64,000 nt of DNA from Alteromonas salexigens (lineage in GTDB: Bacteria; Pseudomonadota; Gammaproteobacteria; Enterobacterales; Alteromonadaceae). The notes below the pieces were generated by a model. That model was not told the origin of the DNA. It saw only the letters and a list, made by a program, of their open reading frames with translations, and did no database searches. Positions 17,867 through 26,202 of the stretch are shown piece after piece (position 1 is the first letter of the stretch; each line of letters opens with the position of its first letter). The DNA lies in contig NZ_JAOTJC010000013.1 in assembly GCF_025628895.1 (NCBI RefSeq), forward strand, positions 76,161-140,160, read 5' to 3'. The position numbers and the translations under genes were made by a program.

Positions 17867-18568
17867 ATGTCGTACATTCAAACAAGTAAAAAATTAGCAT
17901 TTGTCCTTACACTCACTTTCACTGCATTCTTGTACAGCTTCTCTTCACAGGCTGCCATTGTGGCCAGCTACGATGCTGAAGTAGATGTATCGGTTAGCGC
18001 TGATTTTGATATAGACGACTTTGAGTCTATATTCTTTGACTCATTTACATTCTTTGGGGGAAGCGGAGTCGCCTCCGCCAGTGGCGACTTGTCTGCCAGT
18101 GCCCCCCTTCCTGCCGGAAGCACCGGGCTTATTGGCGCAAACGCCTCCGGCAATATCAATGGTATATCCGGTTTTGCTGATTCGGGATATCTTACCAATG
18201 GGTATCTGTCGGTGACTAACTCCACCCAGAGCACGCTTTCCGGTACTATCACGATCGTTATCGACATGTTGCTGAGCGCCTTTGCCAGCACCCCAGGTGA
18301 TTTCTCCCTCGCCTTTGGCTCGGTATATATTGAGCGAGGAGATGGCACTGTTATCTTCGATGATTTCACGGAAATTTTTGGGGACAACCCAGAAACCACG
18401 TTCTCGTCAAACACACCCGTCACGTTAGCTGTAAGCCTTGCCCCCAGCGAACAACTTGAGCTCTTCTTTGAAGTAGATGCGGATGGCTTGGCAGTGGTTT
18501 CAGCACCCTCAACTGTTGCCGTCTTTGGTCTTATGCTAATTGGTCTTGTCAGACTAATGAGACGATAA
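17867..18568 (+). CDS. PEP-CTERM-like exported protein
   Basis: 233 residues. Signal peptide MSYIQTSKKLAFVLTLTFTA, then a Ser/Ala/Asp/Gly-rich beta-type body, then a C-terminal sorting-like tail: VSAPSTVAVFGLMLIGLVRLMRR, i.e. a motif, one hydrophobic helix and a basic end. Classical PEP-CTERM has PEP; here APST replaces it, a common variant. Such proteins are processed by exosortase and linked to exopolysaccharide in marine bacteria. The start at 17867 has CAGGAA before it. It closes the collar-protein operon, followed by a terminator. Confidence 0.75.
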   Translation: MSYIQTSKKLAFVLTLTFTAFLYSFSSQAAIVASYDAEVDVSVSADFDIDDFESIFFDSFTFFGGSGVASASGDLSASAPLPAGSTGLIGANASGNINGISGFADSGYLTNGYLSVTNSTQSTLSGTITIVIDMLLSAFASTPGDFSLAFGSVYIERGDGTVIFDDFTEIFGDNPETTFSSNTPVTLAVSLAPSEQLELFFEVDADGLAVVSAPSTVAVFGLMLIGLVRLMRR

Positions 18569-18591
18569 CTTCCTTTAAAAACTAGCAGAGG

Positions 18592-18613
18592 GGGGCTTAG
18601 CCCCTTTTTTTTT
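18592..18613 (+). terminator. Intrinsic terminator
   Basis: Stem GGGGC/GCCCC with a TTA loop followed by nine T; it ends the collar/PEP-CTERM operon. Confidence 0.9.
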
Positions 18614-19164
18614 GCCTCCCACTTTAATGTAATACCCCACCTCAGAGTATGGCGTCAGTGGAGATTTAAACCACTGGTCGATATCTCATGCCTTACCATA
18701 AACGTGACTTGCAGGTCTCGCGCCTTGATCTTCTTCGTCATAGTTATGCCCTGTTTGGTACACCTCAGAATTAAATAGTTTCGGGAAAGGAGAATTTTGA
18801 CAATTGATGCCGCAGCGTTCGTCTAGAAGAACCCGATGCCTTAGCTAAGAAGAGGTATAAAACTTAAAACAACAACTACTGTATAATGTGACAATTATGG
18901 GGTAGAGCCTACGTAGCGCTTCCACAACAAAATGGAAATGCTATCGAGAAGAGCGTATGGTTTTAGAAACTTCGAAAACTACCGAATAAGAGTAATGACT
19001 CATTGCGGATGGAATGGTGTTATTAATCGTGTACGTTGAGTGCTGATCCCCCGTTTATGGGGTAGAGCCTGGTGTTATTAATCGTGTACGTTGAGTGCGG
19101 ATCCCCCGTTTATGGGGTAGAGCCGCAATCAATGAGCGGGGTAAGTCATTGAAAAATAGGAGAG
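18614..19164. other. Non-coding stretch left of the island
   Basis: No ORF with a start signal or recognisable product. A short frame at about 18688-18774 (28 codons, beginning MPYHKRDLQVSR) may be a gene remnant. The main content is the 55-bp tandem duplication described separately, and a third copy of its 15-base end (TTATGGGGTAGAGCC) near 18896-18910. Confidence 0.5.
19015..19124. repeat. 55-bp tandem duplication flanked by inverted repeats
   Basis: Two adjacent 55-bp units (19015-19069 and 19070-19124) differ at one base. They are flanked by an imperfect inverted repeat, CTCATTGCGG at 18999-19008 and CCGCAATCAATGAG at 19123-19136. Each unit contains a small CCCC/GGGG stem. It lies 40 bases left of the island boundary. 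Confidence 0.8.
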
Positions 19165-19214
19165 ATTGGTCGGTGTGAGAGGATTTGAACCTCCGACCCC
19201 TGACACCCCATGAC
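19165..19214. repeat. attL: 50-bp direct repeat, displaced 3' end of tRNA-Pro
   Basis: This 50-bp segment is identical to 46662-46711, which covers the 3' half of the intact tRNA-Pro(GGG). Here only the 3' part (T-arm, anticodon region, CCA end) exists, so it is a tRNA fragment left by site-specific integration. It marks the left end of the 27.5-kb island; the integrase starts 200 bases inside. Confidence 0.93.
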
Positions 19215-19415
19215 TTTATCGTAGTAGTAATATTGCACATTTCTTAATCGAAAATAAATACTCAATAGCGCTGTCTATGAGAACTTTCCTGAATGTCAGC
19301 GTTTTCTTTTTTTTAATACTGTACATAATAACACCGTGTTGATTCATACAGTGTCACGTCATCGTGTACACCAAATGAGTACACATTAATTTTGTCAAAT
19401 TAGAAGGTGATTATT

Positions 19416-20597
19416 ATGATCGTAAACAATTTAACACTACCAACTATCTATAAGAGAGAAAAGAAAAGCCCATCCGGCAAACGATTCGAATTAACGTTTG
19501 GTGATGGTCTGGGATTAAGAGTTTCAAAAAAAGGCATTTTCACTTGGCAATGTCGGTTTCGTTTAGACGGACGACAACATCGCATTGATTTGGGTCGATA
19601 TCCCGAATTAAGCGTCAGTCGAGCTTTAGCTGAGCATAAGGCTTTTAAAGAAAATATAGCTGAAGGCATTGATCCTCGGGAAGATGTGCCGGATGACATC
19701 AAAACAGTCGGTGGTCTGTGCAATTACTGGTATCAAGAATACGCCGAGGAGCAGCGAAAAAGACCCGAAATCGCACGTCGCTCTCTTGACGTTGATATCA
19801 TACCCGAATTAGGCCACAAGACTTTACTGGGCATAAGGTCGATTGATGTACATCGTTTTTTGCGAAAAATTGTCAAACGCGGGTCAAAAACGCAAGCACT
19901 AAAAACGCTTAGCTTACTTAAGCAGATATTTCGGTTCGGTGAAAGCCTTGGGCTAGTTCACTCCAGTCCGGCTGCGTCGATCAAGAAGCGTGACATATGT
20001 GATGTGCCCCAACCTAAAAAACGTTGCCTTAACGATGAAGAAATCGCTTGTTTACTCAAGAAGCTCAACGAAGGACTGTTGTCTGAGCAATTTTCTCTAG
20101 CGACTAAGATTTTACTTTTCACAGGACAACGTAGAAGCGAAATAACATTAGCTGAGTGGACAGAGGTTGATATCGTCAAGGGTGAATGGTTTATTCCAGC
20201 GCACAAAAACAAGTCGAACAGAGACCATGTCGTTTTTCTAAGCCCGTCCGTTAAAGTGTTTTTTCACCGGCTAAAACAATTAAGTCGTGATTCAATTTGG
20301 GTGTTGCCTAACATGCATCAAAAAGAAAACCACATTTCTGAACGAGCACTCACGCGAGCCATAAACCGAAAACAGCATCAATTTGGTTTGCCAAAGTGGC
20401 GGCCGCACGATCTCCGTAGAACTTTCGTTACCGGCGTGAACGACCTAGGTACTCCTCTTCAGGTGACAGAGAAGATAGTCAATCACACTCTTGAAGGAAT
20501 GCTCAAAATTTACGACAAAGGTAATTACGACGAGCAGCGCTTGGAAGCGATGTTCAAGTGGGATGAACACCTGAATGAACTGATGAAAAATGGGTAA
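19416..20597 (+). CDS. Tyrosine site-specific integrase of the island
   Basis: 393 residues. The N-terminal ~85 residues are the DUF4102 arm-binding domain (LTFGDGLGLRVSKKG, then GRYPELSVSRA), followed by a core-binding helical domain and the catalytic domain: Arg in FTGQRRSE (~240), HDLRR (~331), and NH...IYDKG with the nucleophile Tyr near 366. This is the P4-type family that integrates into tRNA 3' ends, agreeing with the tRNA-Pro target. The ATG at 19416 is preferred to the GTG at 19407 because GAAGG is properly spaced. It is transcribed into the island. No frameshift, so it looks functional. Confidence 0.93.
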   Translation: MIVNNLTLPTIYKREKKSPSGKRFELTFGDGLGLRVSKKGIFTWQCRFRLDGRQHRIDLGRYPELSVSRALAEHKAFKENIAEGIDPREDVPDDIKTVGGLCNYWYQEYAEEQRKRPEIARRSLDVDIIPELGHKTLLGIRSIDVHRFLRKIVKRGSKTQALKTLSLLKQIFRFGESLGLVHSSPAASIKKRDICDVPQPKKRCLNDEEIACLLKKLNEGLLSEQFSLATKILLFTGQRRSEITLAEWTEVDIVKGEWFIPAHKNKSNRDHVVFLSPSVKVFFHRLKQLSRDSIWVLPNMHQKENHISERALTRAINRKQHQFGLPKWRPHDLRRTFVTGVNDLGTPLQVTEKIVNHTLEGMLKIYDKGNYDEQRLEAMFKWDEHLNELMKNG

Positions 20598-20684
20598 CTG
20601 AGTAATCATTCGCCAACGTAAGGAGCATTATATTGCAATCTAAGATAATCAAATTTAATTTAAATTTAAAAGGCAGTAACATTT

Positions 20685-20891
20685 ATGAAAAAACAAATAA
20701 TCACTACGATTCGATCTGATGAGCTAAGAAACATATTGGGGATCAGCAAGAGTACTTACTACCGGATGATCAAAACTGGACGCCTTCCAAAGCCAAATCC
20801 AGTTTCAGATCGCATCAGAGTTTTCGATGTGGAAGAGGTAGAAGAGACTCTCGGTTTTACTCTAACCAGCTCCTGTTCAAAAGCTCATTAG
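20685..20891 (+). CDS. AlpA-like small HTH regulator
   Basis: 68 residues with a MerR/excisionase-like winged helix: LRNILGISKSTYYRMIKTGRLPKPNPVSDRIRVFDVEEVEE is the AlpA pattern (helix-turn-helix, then the wing Arg-x-x-x-F). AlpA proteins activate the integrase or excision in P4-like elements. It lies 87 bases after the integrase, same strand, as is usual. Confidence 0.85.
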   Translation: MKKQIITTIRSDELRNILGISKSTYYRMIKTGRLPKPNPVSDRIRVFDVEEVEETLGFTLTSSCSKAH

Positions 20892-21125
20892 TGAAAAGCG
20901 AGTGGCGGAGACTACACAACAACACACTCGTTTTTTAATTTATTCAACTGAATCAAATCAAGCTTCAGGTCACAAACAGTTAACCACTGCACTACTGGCT
21001 TGGTCTATATTCACCCAAATGACTTTCAGAATTTACCCCGCAACCTCTCTGAATGCAGCAGAAACAAACCTATTGGTATCGTATGGCTGGCAATGTGTCC
21101 AGAACTCAGCGTTAAGATCCTTTTG
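20892..21125. other. Spacer before the repeat array
   Basis: No convincing gene. A GTG-started 75-codon frame (20902-21129) runs into the repeat array and has no sign of protein conservation. The last ~45 bases look like a diverged copy of the 50-bp repeat (GGCTGGCAATGTGTCCAGAA). Confidence 0.4.
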
Positions 21126-21424
21126 CTAGTATATTGCTAGCAATGTGATCACAACTCAGCGGTAATATCCTCTTGCTAGTATATTGCTAGCAACGTGATC
21201 ACAACTCAGTAGTAATAGCCTATCACTATTATATCGCTAGCGACGTGATCACTACTCAGCAGTAATATCCCCTTGCTAGTATATTGCTAGCAATGTGACC
21301 ACAACTCAGCGGCAATATCCTCTTGCTAGTATATTGCTAGCAACGTGATCACAACTCAGCAGTAAATTCCCTTGCTAGTATATTGCTAGCAATGTGATCA
21401 CAACTCAGTAGTACTGGCCTATTG
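21126..21424. repeat. Array of six 50-bp tandem repeats with two palindromes per unit
   Basis: About six head-to-tail units of 50 bp (one 49 bp) with few differences, plus a diverged unit to the left. Each full unit starts CTAGTATATTGCTAGCAA, containing the palindrome TTGCTAGCAA, and continues with the palindrome GTGATCAC and CAACTCAG. There are no unique spacers, so it is not a CRISPR. It lies between the AlpA-like gene and the recombinase operon. Iteron-like binding sites, for a replication, partition or transfer protein or for the recombinase, are possible; unproven. Confidence 0.85.
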
Positions 21425-21469
21425 CTTTTGTATTACCACCGATGATTAGACTCATAAGTCATAAGAGCA

Positions 21470-21532
21470 TTTTGAACATGTTCAAAAATAAATATTTAAT
21501 ATTTTGAACATGGGTAATCTATACTGTTCAAA
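21470..21532 (+). promoter_or_regulatory. Operator-like palindromes upstream of the recombinase operon
   Basis: A perfect 18-bp palindrome TTTTGAACATGTTCAAAA at 21470-21487 is followed by a half-site TTTTGAACATG at 21502-21512 and a reversed half, GTTCAAA, at 21526-21532. The set stands 30-90 bases before the 21562 start codon, where an autoregulatory repressor would bind. The N2-spaced GAAC/GTTC half-sites differ from the known LexA boxes. Confidence 0.6.
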
Positions 21533-21561
21533 TATTTTAATTTTTGAGCAGTCCCGGAACG

Positions 21562-21861
21562 ATGACTTTGAAGCTGGATATAGAAGTTCTCGCTAAAGAT
21601 GACGATGAAGCGCTATCGCTTCTTACTCGCTTTGCCCATGAAAAACTAATGGCAGCGGATGTACACGAACTCGATGGCACTAAAACGCTTAACATCGATG
21701 GCGGTGAAAACGACATCCGCGCAAAAATTTCTAACGCTACTATCGAATTTTGGGTGCGCTACAGCCACGATGAGTCCATGTATGAAAAAAAGTTGCTCGA
21801 TTTCTGTCGGCAACACAATCTCACTGTAAGGTTTAAAACCACTGACAGAGGGGATAAGTGA
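21562..21861 (+). CDS. Small acidic protein of the recombinase operon, unknown
   Basis: 99 residues from ATG 21562 (a TTG at 21544 would add six). Soluble, with alternating beta/helix text (LKLDIEVLAKDDDEALSLLT, then EFWVRYSHDESMYEKK). No family recognised. Its TGA stop overlaps the ATG of the recombinase (TGATG), so the two are translated together; it may regulate or assist it. Confidence 0.6.
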   Translation: MTLKLDIEVLAKDDDEALSLLTRFAHEKLMAADVHELDGTKTLNIDGGENDIRAKISNATIEFWVRYSHDESMYEKKLLDFCRQHNLTVRFKTTDRGDK

Positions 21862-22424
21862 TGGCACTAGTTGGCTTCGCACGCGTCAGCACAACCGCAC
21901 AGGACTTGGCAGCACAACTGGAGCAGTTTGACAGGATTGGTTGCGATAATGTTTTTGCTGGCAAACAGGGTGGCACAAAAGACGAAAACGAGCGAAAACT
22001 CGAAGAGATGATTAGCTATATTCGGGATGGTGATGTGGTTGTCGTTACAAAGCTGGACCGACTTGGACGCTCTTTGAGAATGATCCTGAGTGCTATCGAT
22101 GCAATTCACAAAAGAGGCGCTTCTCTTCGCACGCTCGATGGCGCTATCGACACATCTAATAACTCGCCGTTCGCTCAGGCGCAAGTCAGCTTAATAGGCA
22201 CATTTGCACAATTAGAAAGAGATCTAATCGTGTCTCGGACAGGCGACGGCCGTGAACGCGCCAAACTCAAAGGTGTACCGTTCGGAAGAAAGCCTAAGCT
22301 CAATTCAGACCAAAAGCGGGAAGTCGTAAAACTATACAATTCAGGCAACGGCACAAGCATCAGCAAGCTAAGCCAGAAATTCAACGTATCAAGAATGACC
22401 ATAAGCAGAATAGTGAATGAATAA
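21861..22424 (+). CDS. Serine recombinase of the resolvase/invertase family
   Basis: 187 residues: catalytic Ser in FARVST, KLDRLGRS with the conserved Arg residues, and QLERDLIVSRTGDGR, then a C-terminal HTH (SISKLSQKFNVSRMTISRIV). This is the small Pin/Tn3-resolvase type. It may invert or resolve DNA within the island, possibly at the neighbouring array. The ATG at 21861 overlaps the previous stop. An intact active-site Ser and Arg set suggests activity. Confidence 0.9.
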   Translation: MALVGFARVSTTAQDLAAQLEQFDRIGCDNVFAGKQGGTKDENERKLEEMISYIRDGDVVVVTKLDRLGRSLRMILSAIDAIHKRGASLRTLDGAIDTSNNSPFAQAQVSLIGTFAQLERDLIVSRTGDGRERAKLKGVPFGRKPKLNSDQKREVVKLYNSGNGTSISKLSQKFNVSRMTISRIVNE

Positions 22425-22635
22425 TGCTATGAATGATCCACACTTTAGTGAAATATGGCCTCTAGTAAAGCACTGGTTTGATTCAAAGGAAAGCGCGTGG
22501 CGCTGGTACACTGAAGAACAAATAATTGGTTTTGGCGGAAAAACACCAAATGAACTTGTTGATGAACAAGGCAGTCAAGGGGTTCATGAAATAGAAAAGT
22601 TTATCAAGTCAAAAAACCTAGGCGGATTCGAATGA
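22417..22635 (+). CDS. DUF2384 (MbcA/ParS/Xre antitoxin C-terminal) protein
   Basis: 72 residues; ESAWRWYTEEQIIGFGGKTPNELV matches the DUF2384 pattern A-x-x-WL...LGG-x-TP, the C-terminal domain of antitoxins paired with RES toxins. Here the domain stands alone without an HTH part and without a RES toxin downstream. It overlaps the end of the recombinase gene by 8 bases. Confidence 0.7.
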   Translation: MNNAMNDPHFSEIWPLVKHWFDSKESAWRWYTEEQIIGFGGKTPNELVDEQGSQGVHEIEKFIKSKNLGGFE

Positions 22636-22882
22636 TCTCACCGAACTCACTATATCAATTATGTGTCGCTGCTCAGATATAATCTGACACTTTCATGTGT
22701 ACGGGCAGTTAGGCAAGATTAGTTACAGACTTAGGTGCTACAATGTGATTTTCTATTTCTGAAATCAAGCGCACGTAGAAGATTTACCGCCATCTCTAGA
22801 ATGACGCTACCGAATCAAGGATTTTAACCTGTTCTATGTAATATATTAGATTAGACAATCTGTACTTAGATTATACGCGAGA

Positions 22883-24298
22883 TTAGGGAAGCGTTTTAGT
22901 TGAGCTTGCAATAGATATTGTTTTGGCACCTCTTGATAAAGCGACATATAAATTTTGTCTATTCATGTTGCTGACATCAATAATTAAACTGTGATCGGCT
23001 TCCAAGCCCTTAAGCAATAAAGTACTACCAATAGCCAAATTTGGAATACGGGTATCACCTCGTTGACGCAGACTTTCTCTGGATCTCTCCATGCCTTGCT
23101 TGAAGCTCAAGGATGGTTCACAAACAACGCTATTAACGGCTCTATTTAATGCTCTGAATGCCGCTCGTCGATAGATTCTAACATTATTGTCAGCTTCAAC
23201 AGCATTCATAATTACCAAAAAATTAGCGGCTGTTTTCGAATGAATGAATGCAACTATTGCAGCTTCAGTCGGGGTTGGTCCGCTTCTGTTTCTGCCCGCT
23301 ATTATTGTCTTTATTCTTGGAACCCAAGTTGAAGCTCCCATTCCTGTGGCCAATGCTCCAAAAATATTGATTACACTGATCACTAATTGTTCACCCAGTT
23401 CAACGTCTAATTGTCCAGTGAAGGCAACTAAATCTCTTAAATCAACGGGTTCAACCACATCAATCCCGTTATTTTGACTCGCATATAAATGTCTTGAGTT
23501 CGTGTTGATTGAGTCGCCAATAACTAGCAAAGAATCTTGGGGATAAATGTTCCTAAGGTGATACTGTGCTGCACTCTTAAGGCGCATATTTTCTTGATGA
23601 TTTCTGCTCAGTTGAATATGTGATACAGAGCTAGGGCTATGTGTTAAATCAATACTGCTATTGGCTATCAATCTCCTGCGGCATTCCAGCACCCACTCAC
23701 CTAGCTCTTGGTTTTGTGCATTTATCCAGCGCCAAGGTGTATTCAACTCTGTTAGCAGCGGGAAATGATTTAAAACCTCTGCTTGCCAATTTGGAATCTG
23801 CGTGCCTCGAAAATTGAAGATCAACTGCATTGGATCCCCTAAAACTGTAGTTGGAATACACTGTGCAATAGAGCAAACGATATTATGTTGTTCTTGGTTA
23901 CAATCTTGGTATTCATCAACAATCAGTCGTGAATATGATGCCCTGATCACTTCGTGCAGACTTCCAGAAGCCAAATAACGACTCACTACATTTCTTAATT
24001 CAGGGTAATACGTTTGAGAATTTTCAACATGTGATGCTATTTGACAATTGTGGCTAAAACTACTCGCGATTCTCACCGACCAGCCATCGATCGTCGACAA
24101 TACATAATTCTTTGCTGGTACATTTGCCCTAGTTAGCCTCTTTCGAAGAGCTGCAACGCCAGCAGTAGTATGGGTTAATACAAGATATGGCTTAACGGGT
24201 GTAACAGCCAACGCTTCAACTATAAGTTGAGTCTTTCCACATCCTGCTGGAGCTTCAATAGCACCAATTTCATTTTCTAGTACGATTGCTGCTGACAC
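22883..24298 (-). CDS. gajB: GajB: UvrD-like helicase of a Gabija system
   Basis: 471 residues, the usual GajB length. The superfamily 1 helicase motifs are present: Walker A EAPAGCGKTQ (16-24), motif II DEYQDCNQEQHN (~131), LGDPMQLIF (motif III) and VALSRG near the C-terminus (motif VI). In Gabija, GajB senses DNA termini or depleted nucleotides and activates GajA. It starts 9 bases after the gajA stop, so the pair is coupled. The order gajA-gajB matches known Gabija loci. Confidence 0.92.
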   Translation of the reverse strand: MSAAIVLENEIGAIEAPAGCGKTQLIVEALAVTPVKPYLVLTHTTAGVAALRKRLTRANVPAKNYVLSTIDGWSVRIASSFSHNCQIASHVENSQTYYPELRNVVSRYLASGSLHEVIRASYSRLIVDEYQDCNQEQHNIVCSIAQCIPTTVLGDPMQLIFNFRGTQIPNWQAEVLNHFPLLTELNTPWRWINAQNQELGEWVLECRRRLIANSSIDLTHSPSSVSHIQLSRNHQENMRLKSAAQYHLRNIYPQDSLLVIGDSINTNSRHLYASQNNGIDVVEPVDLRDLVAFTGQLDVELGEQLVISVINIFGALATGMGASTWVPRIKTIIAGRNRSGPTPTEAAIVAFIHSKTAANFLVIMNAVEADNNVRIYRRAAFRALNRAVNSVVCEPSLSFKQGMERSRESLRQRGDTRIPNLAIGSTLLLKGLEADHSLIIDVSNMNRQNLYVALSRGAKTISIASSTKTLP

Positions 24299-24307
24299 TT
24301 TCAGTCC

Positions 24308-26017
24308 CTATTGTCGTGCCCACGCAAGAAGGTCATCTAATACTTGAGTAAATGCAGGCTCTATGAATAGTTTGTTAGGCCAAAGAACAGTTTCAGCAAC
24401 GTTTTCCATAGGCTCAATGTCTTTATACCACTCTTTTTTCTTTGCTGTTATACCAAGATACGGTCGATAAGCATCCTGAGGAGTCTGGATACAACTTATG
24501 AGATTAAACTGACTTTCAGTTGCGTTGATAATGTGCGTATTTACGGCATCATTAGTTTTTCTCTCAATCGCAATATTTAACAGTTGAGGGATGAGATGGA
24601 GGTGACAATTATTAAATATTGCCTGCTCAGTGGCTTGGTTTTCACCCCATTCAAACATAGGTATGCTCAGTCGTATTGCTTCGGTGATGGATGCCTGCTG
24701 CTGATCATTGATATCTGAATCTTTAAATATTGCAACAGGGTAACCTAACTCATTAAAGACCTTGGCTCGCTTAAACATATGACTTCCGCCGCCATCTGCG
24801 TGCATAACACCAAGTGATTGGATGCTATGCTGCCCCTGTACCTGTTCAACAGCATCAACACCTTTTAAAAGTCCAATTTCTGTTTTCCCTTCGCAGACTA
24901 TTACTTTATTACTCAAGAATGCTTCAGCACATACTCGCAAAGTCGATTGATGCTCGTCGCTATCATTCATTGAATATATAACGTGATTAATTTGAGGTTG
25001 CCCAGTTATTGAATACTTTCTCAAAATATGTAGTTGCGACGACTTTAATTCTCGGAGAACATAAGGAGAGTGCGTTGTAATAAATACTTGCTGTGTTGGT
25101 TGCTGTTCTTTTGCTCCTATCTCTTTAAGCAAACGGCTAATTCTAAATGGTTCTAGACCGAATTCTACCTCATCAATTATCAACAGTTTTGAGTTGGAAA
25201 CCAATTTTTGAAGTCCCGCTAAAAGCAACCTAGTTGAACCAGTACCCATTTGTCTAATTGGCGTTGAGTTAGCATCATGTAAGCTCACTGCACCATGCGA
25301 GACTGAAACACTCGACACATCAAGTAAAGCTTTAAGCTCACCTACATTTACGCCGAGCGTATCTGCTACACCTTGAACACTTGCAAGGGCACTATGAATC
25401 CCATCCACATTTTGCTGTGCAAAGGCTTGTCTGGCGTTGCGAGAAACTTCGGTAAGAACTTCACTTACGTCAAATCTATCATCTAATAGTTTGTTTAGAA
25501 GTGAGTTACGTCCCCACGTAAAATGGCGAGATGAGCCTTCCCCTAATCTAGTGGGTGATATTAACTCCCTGTGACTCCAAGGAAGTCGCTTCTCTAATCC
25601 TTCCTGAGCAGCGCGATCTGAATATAAGCCCCAGTCTGGATCCAAACCTTTATCCACTACTAACCTAACTGTAATAACAGTTTCAGCGCCTACTTGAGGC
25701 TCATCATACAACTCCTGAGTAGTAAGATTGTAAGAACGGAGAAAACTGCCATAGCGCTCAATGCTTAGAAGTTCATCACTTAAGCGTCCCAAAGTGACAT
25801 AGATTTCAATTGGGTTATCAACATTGGAATTATGGAAGTCAGCATCTGTAAAACTAATATTGCGTCTAGCACCGAGACAAAGGTCAATTGCATCAAGGAC
25901 GGAAGATTTTCCCGAATCACCGGGCCCAATTACACAATTTATGCCTTCGATTGGATACCAATCTAGAGATTGAATACCTCTGAAATTACGTATAGCGATG
26001 TGACGAATAATCGACAT
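24308..26017 (-). CDS. gajA: GajA: OLD-family ATPase-TOPRIM nuclease of a Gabija system
   Basis: 569 residues. N-terminal ABC-type ATPase: Walker A GPGDSGKSS (31-39), signature MGTGSTRLLLAGL (~255), Walker B LLIIDEVEFGLE (~278). C-terminal TOPRIM: VIVCEGKTE (Glu ~377) and IFKDSDI (~432). GajA is a sequence-specific DNA nickase inhibited by nucleotides; phage depletion of NTP releases it. Length and the following helicase make the assignment firm. It lies 185 bases after an unknown 153-residue gene. Confidence 0.93.
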   Translation of the reverse strand: MSIIRHIAIRNFRGIQSLDWYPIEGINCVIGPGDSGKSSVLDAIDLCLGARRNISFTDADFHNSNVDNPIEIYVTLGRLSDELLSIERYGSFLRSYNLTTQELYDEPQVGAETVITVRLVVDKGLDPDWGLYSDRAAQEGLEKRLPWSHRELISPTRLGEGSSRHFTWGRNSLLNKLLDDRFDVSEVLTEVSRNARQAFAQQNVDGIHSALASVQGVADTLGVNVGELKALLDVSSVSVSHGAVSLHDANSTPIRQMGTGSTRLLLAGLQKLVSNSKLLIIDEVEFGLEPFRISRLLKEIGAKEQQPTQQVFITTHSPYVLRELKSSQLHILRKYSITGQPQINHVIYSMNDSDEHQSTLRVCAEAFLSNKVIVCEGKTEIGLLKGVDAVEQVQGQHSIQSLGVMHADGGGSHMFKRAKVFNELGYPVAIFKDSDINDQQQASITEAIRLSIPMFEWGENQATEQAIFNNCHLHLIPQLLNIAIERKTNDAVNTHIINATESQFNLISCIQTPQDAYRPYLGITAKKKEWYKDIEPMENVAETVLWPNKLFIEPAFTQVLDDLLAWARQ

Positions 26018-26202
26018 GAAACTCCCTGATTTAACATTCCCTTATCGTGGTAAAACATAACGAAAGCAACAAAGAAAGGCAAAGTCTTATTCGTGCTAAG
26101 ATGTTCAAAACACTTTTTCATTAAATAGCGACACTTGCTTTTCTTTTGAAATGCCCACTTCACGCATAAAAGCAAGAAAGGTAAAGTGTGGTCAATGAGC
26201 TC

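Noticed and set aside
18688-18774. 28-codon ORF MPYHKRDLQVSR
   Set aside because: Too short, no ribosome-binding site; perhaps a remnant.
20902-21129. 75-codon ORF from GTG
   Set aside because: It has no clear ribosome-binding site, runs into the repeat array and shows no recognisable protein character.
21126-21424. CRISPR array
   Set aside because: Units are directly joined 50-bp repeats without unique spacers, and no cas gene is near.
21470-21487. LexA box
   Set aside because: GAAC and GTTC are separated by two bases only; the Bacillus-type box needs four, and the E. coli type is CTGT-N8-ACAG.
22883-26017. Retron TOPRIM accessory genes
   Set aside because: An OLD-type TOPRIM ATPase can be a retron effector, but here it is followed at once by a UvrD-like helicase of typical GajB size, and it is separated from the RT operon by another gene and a 430-base gap.
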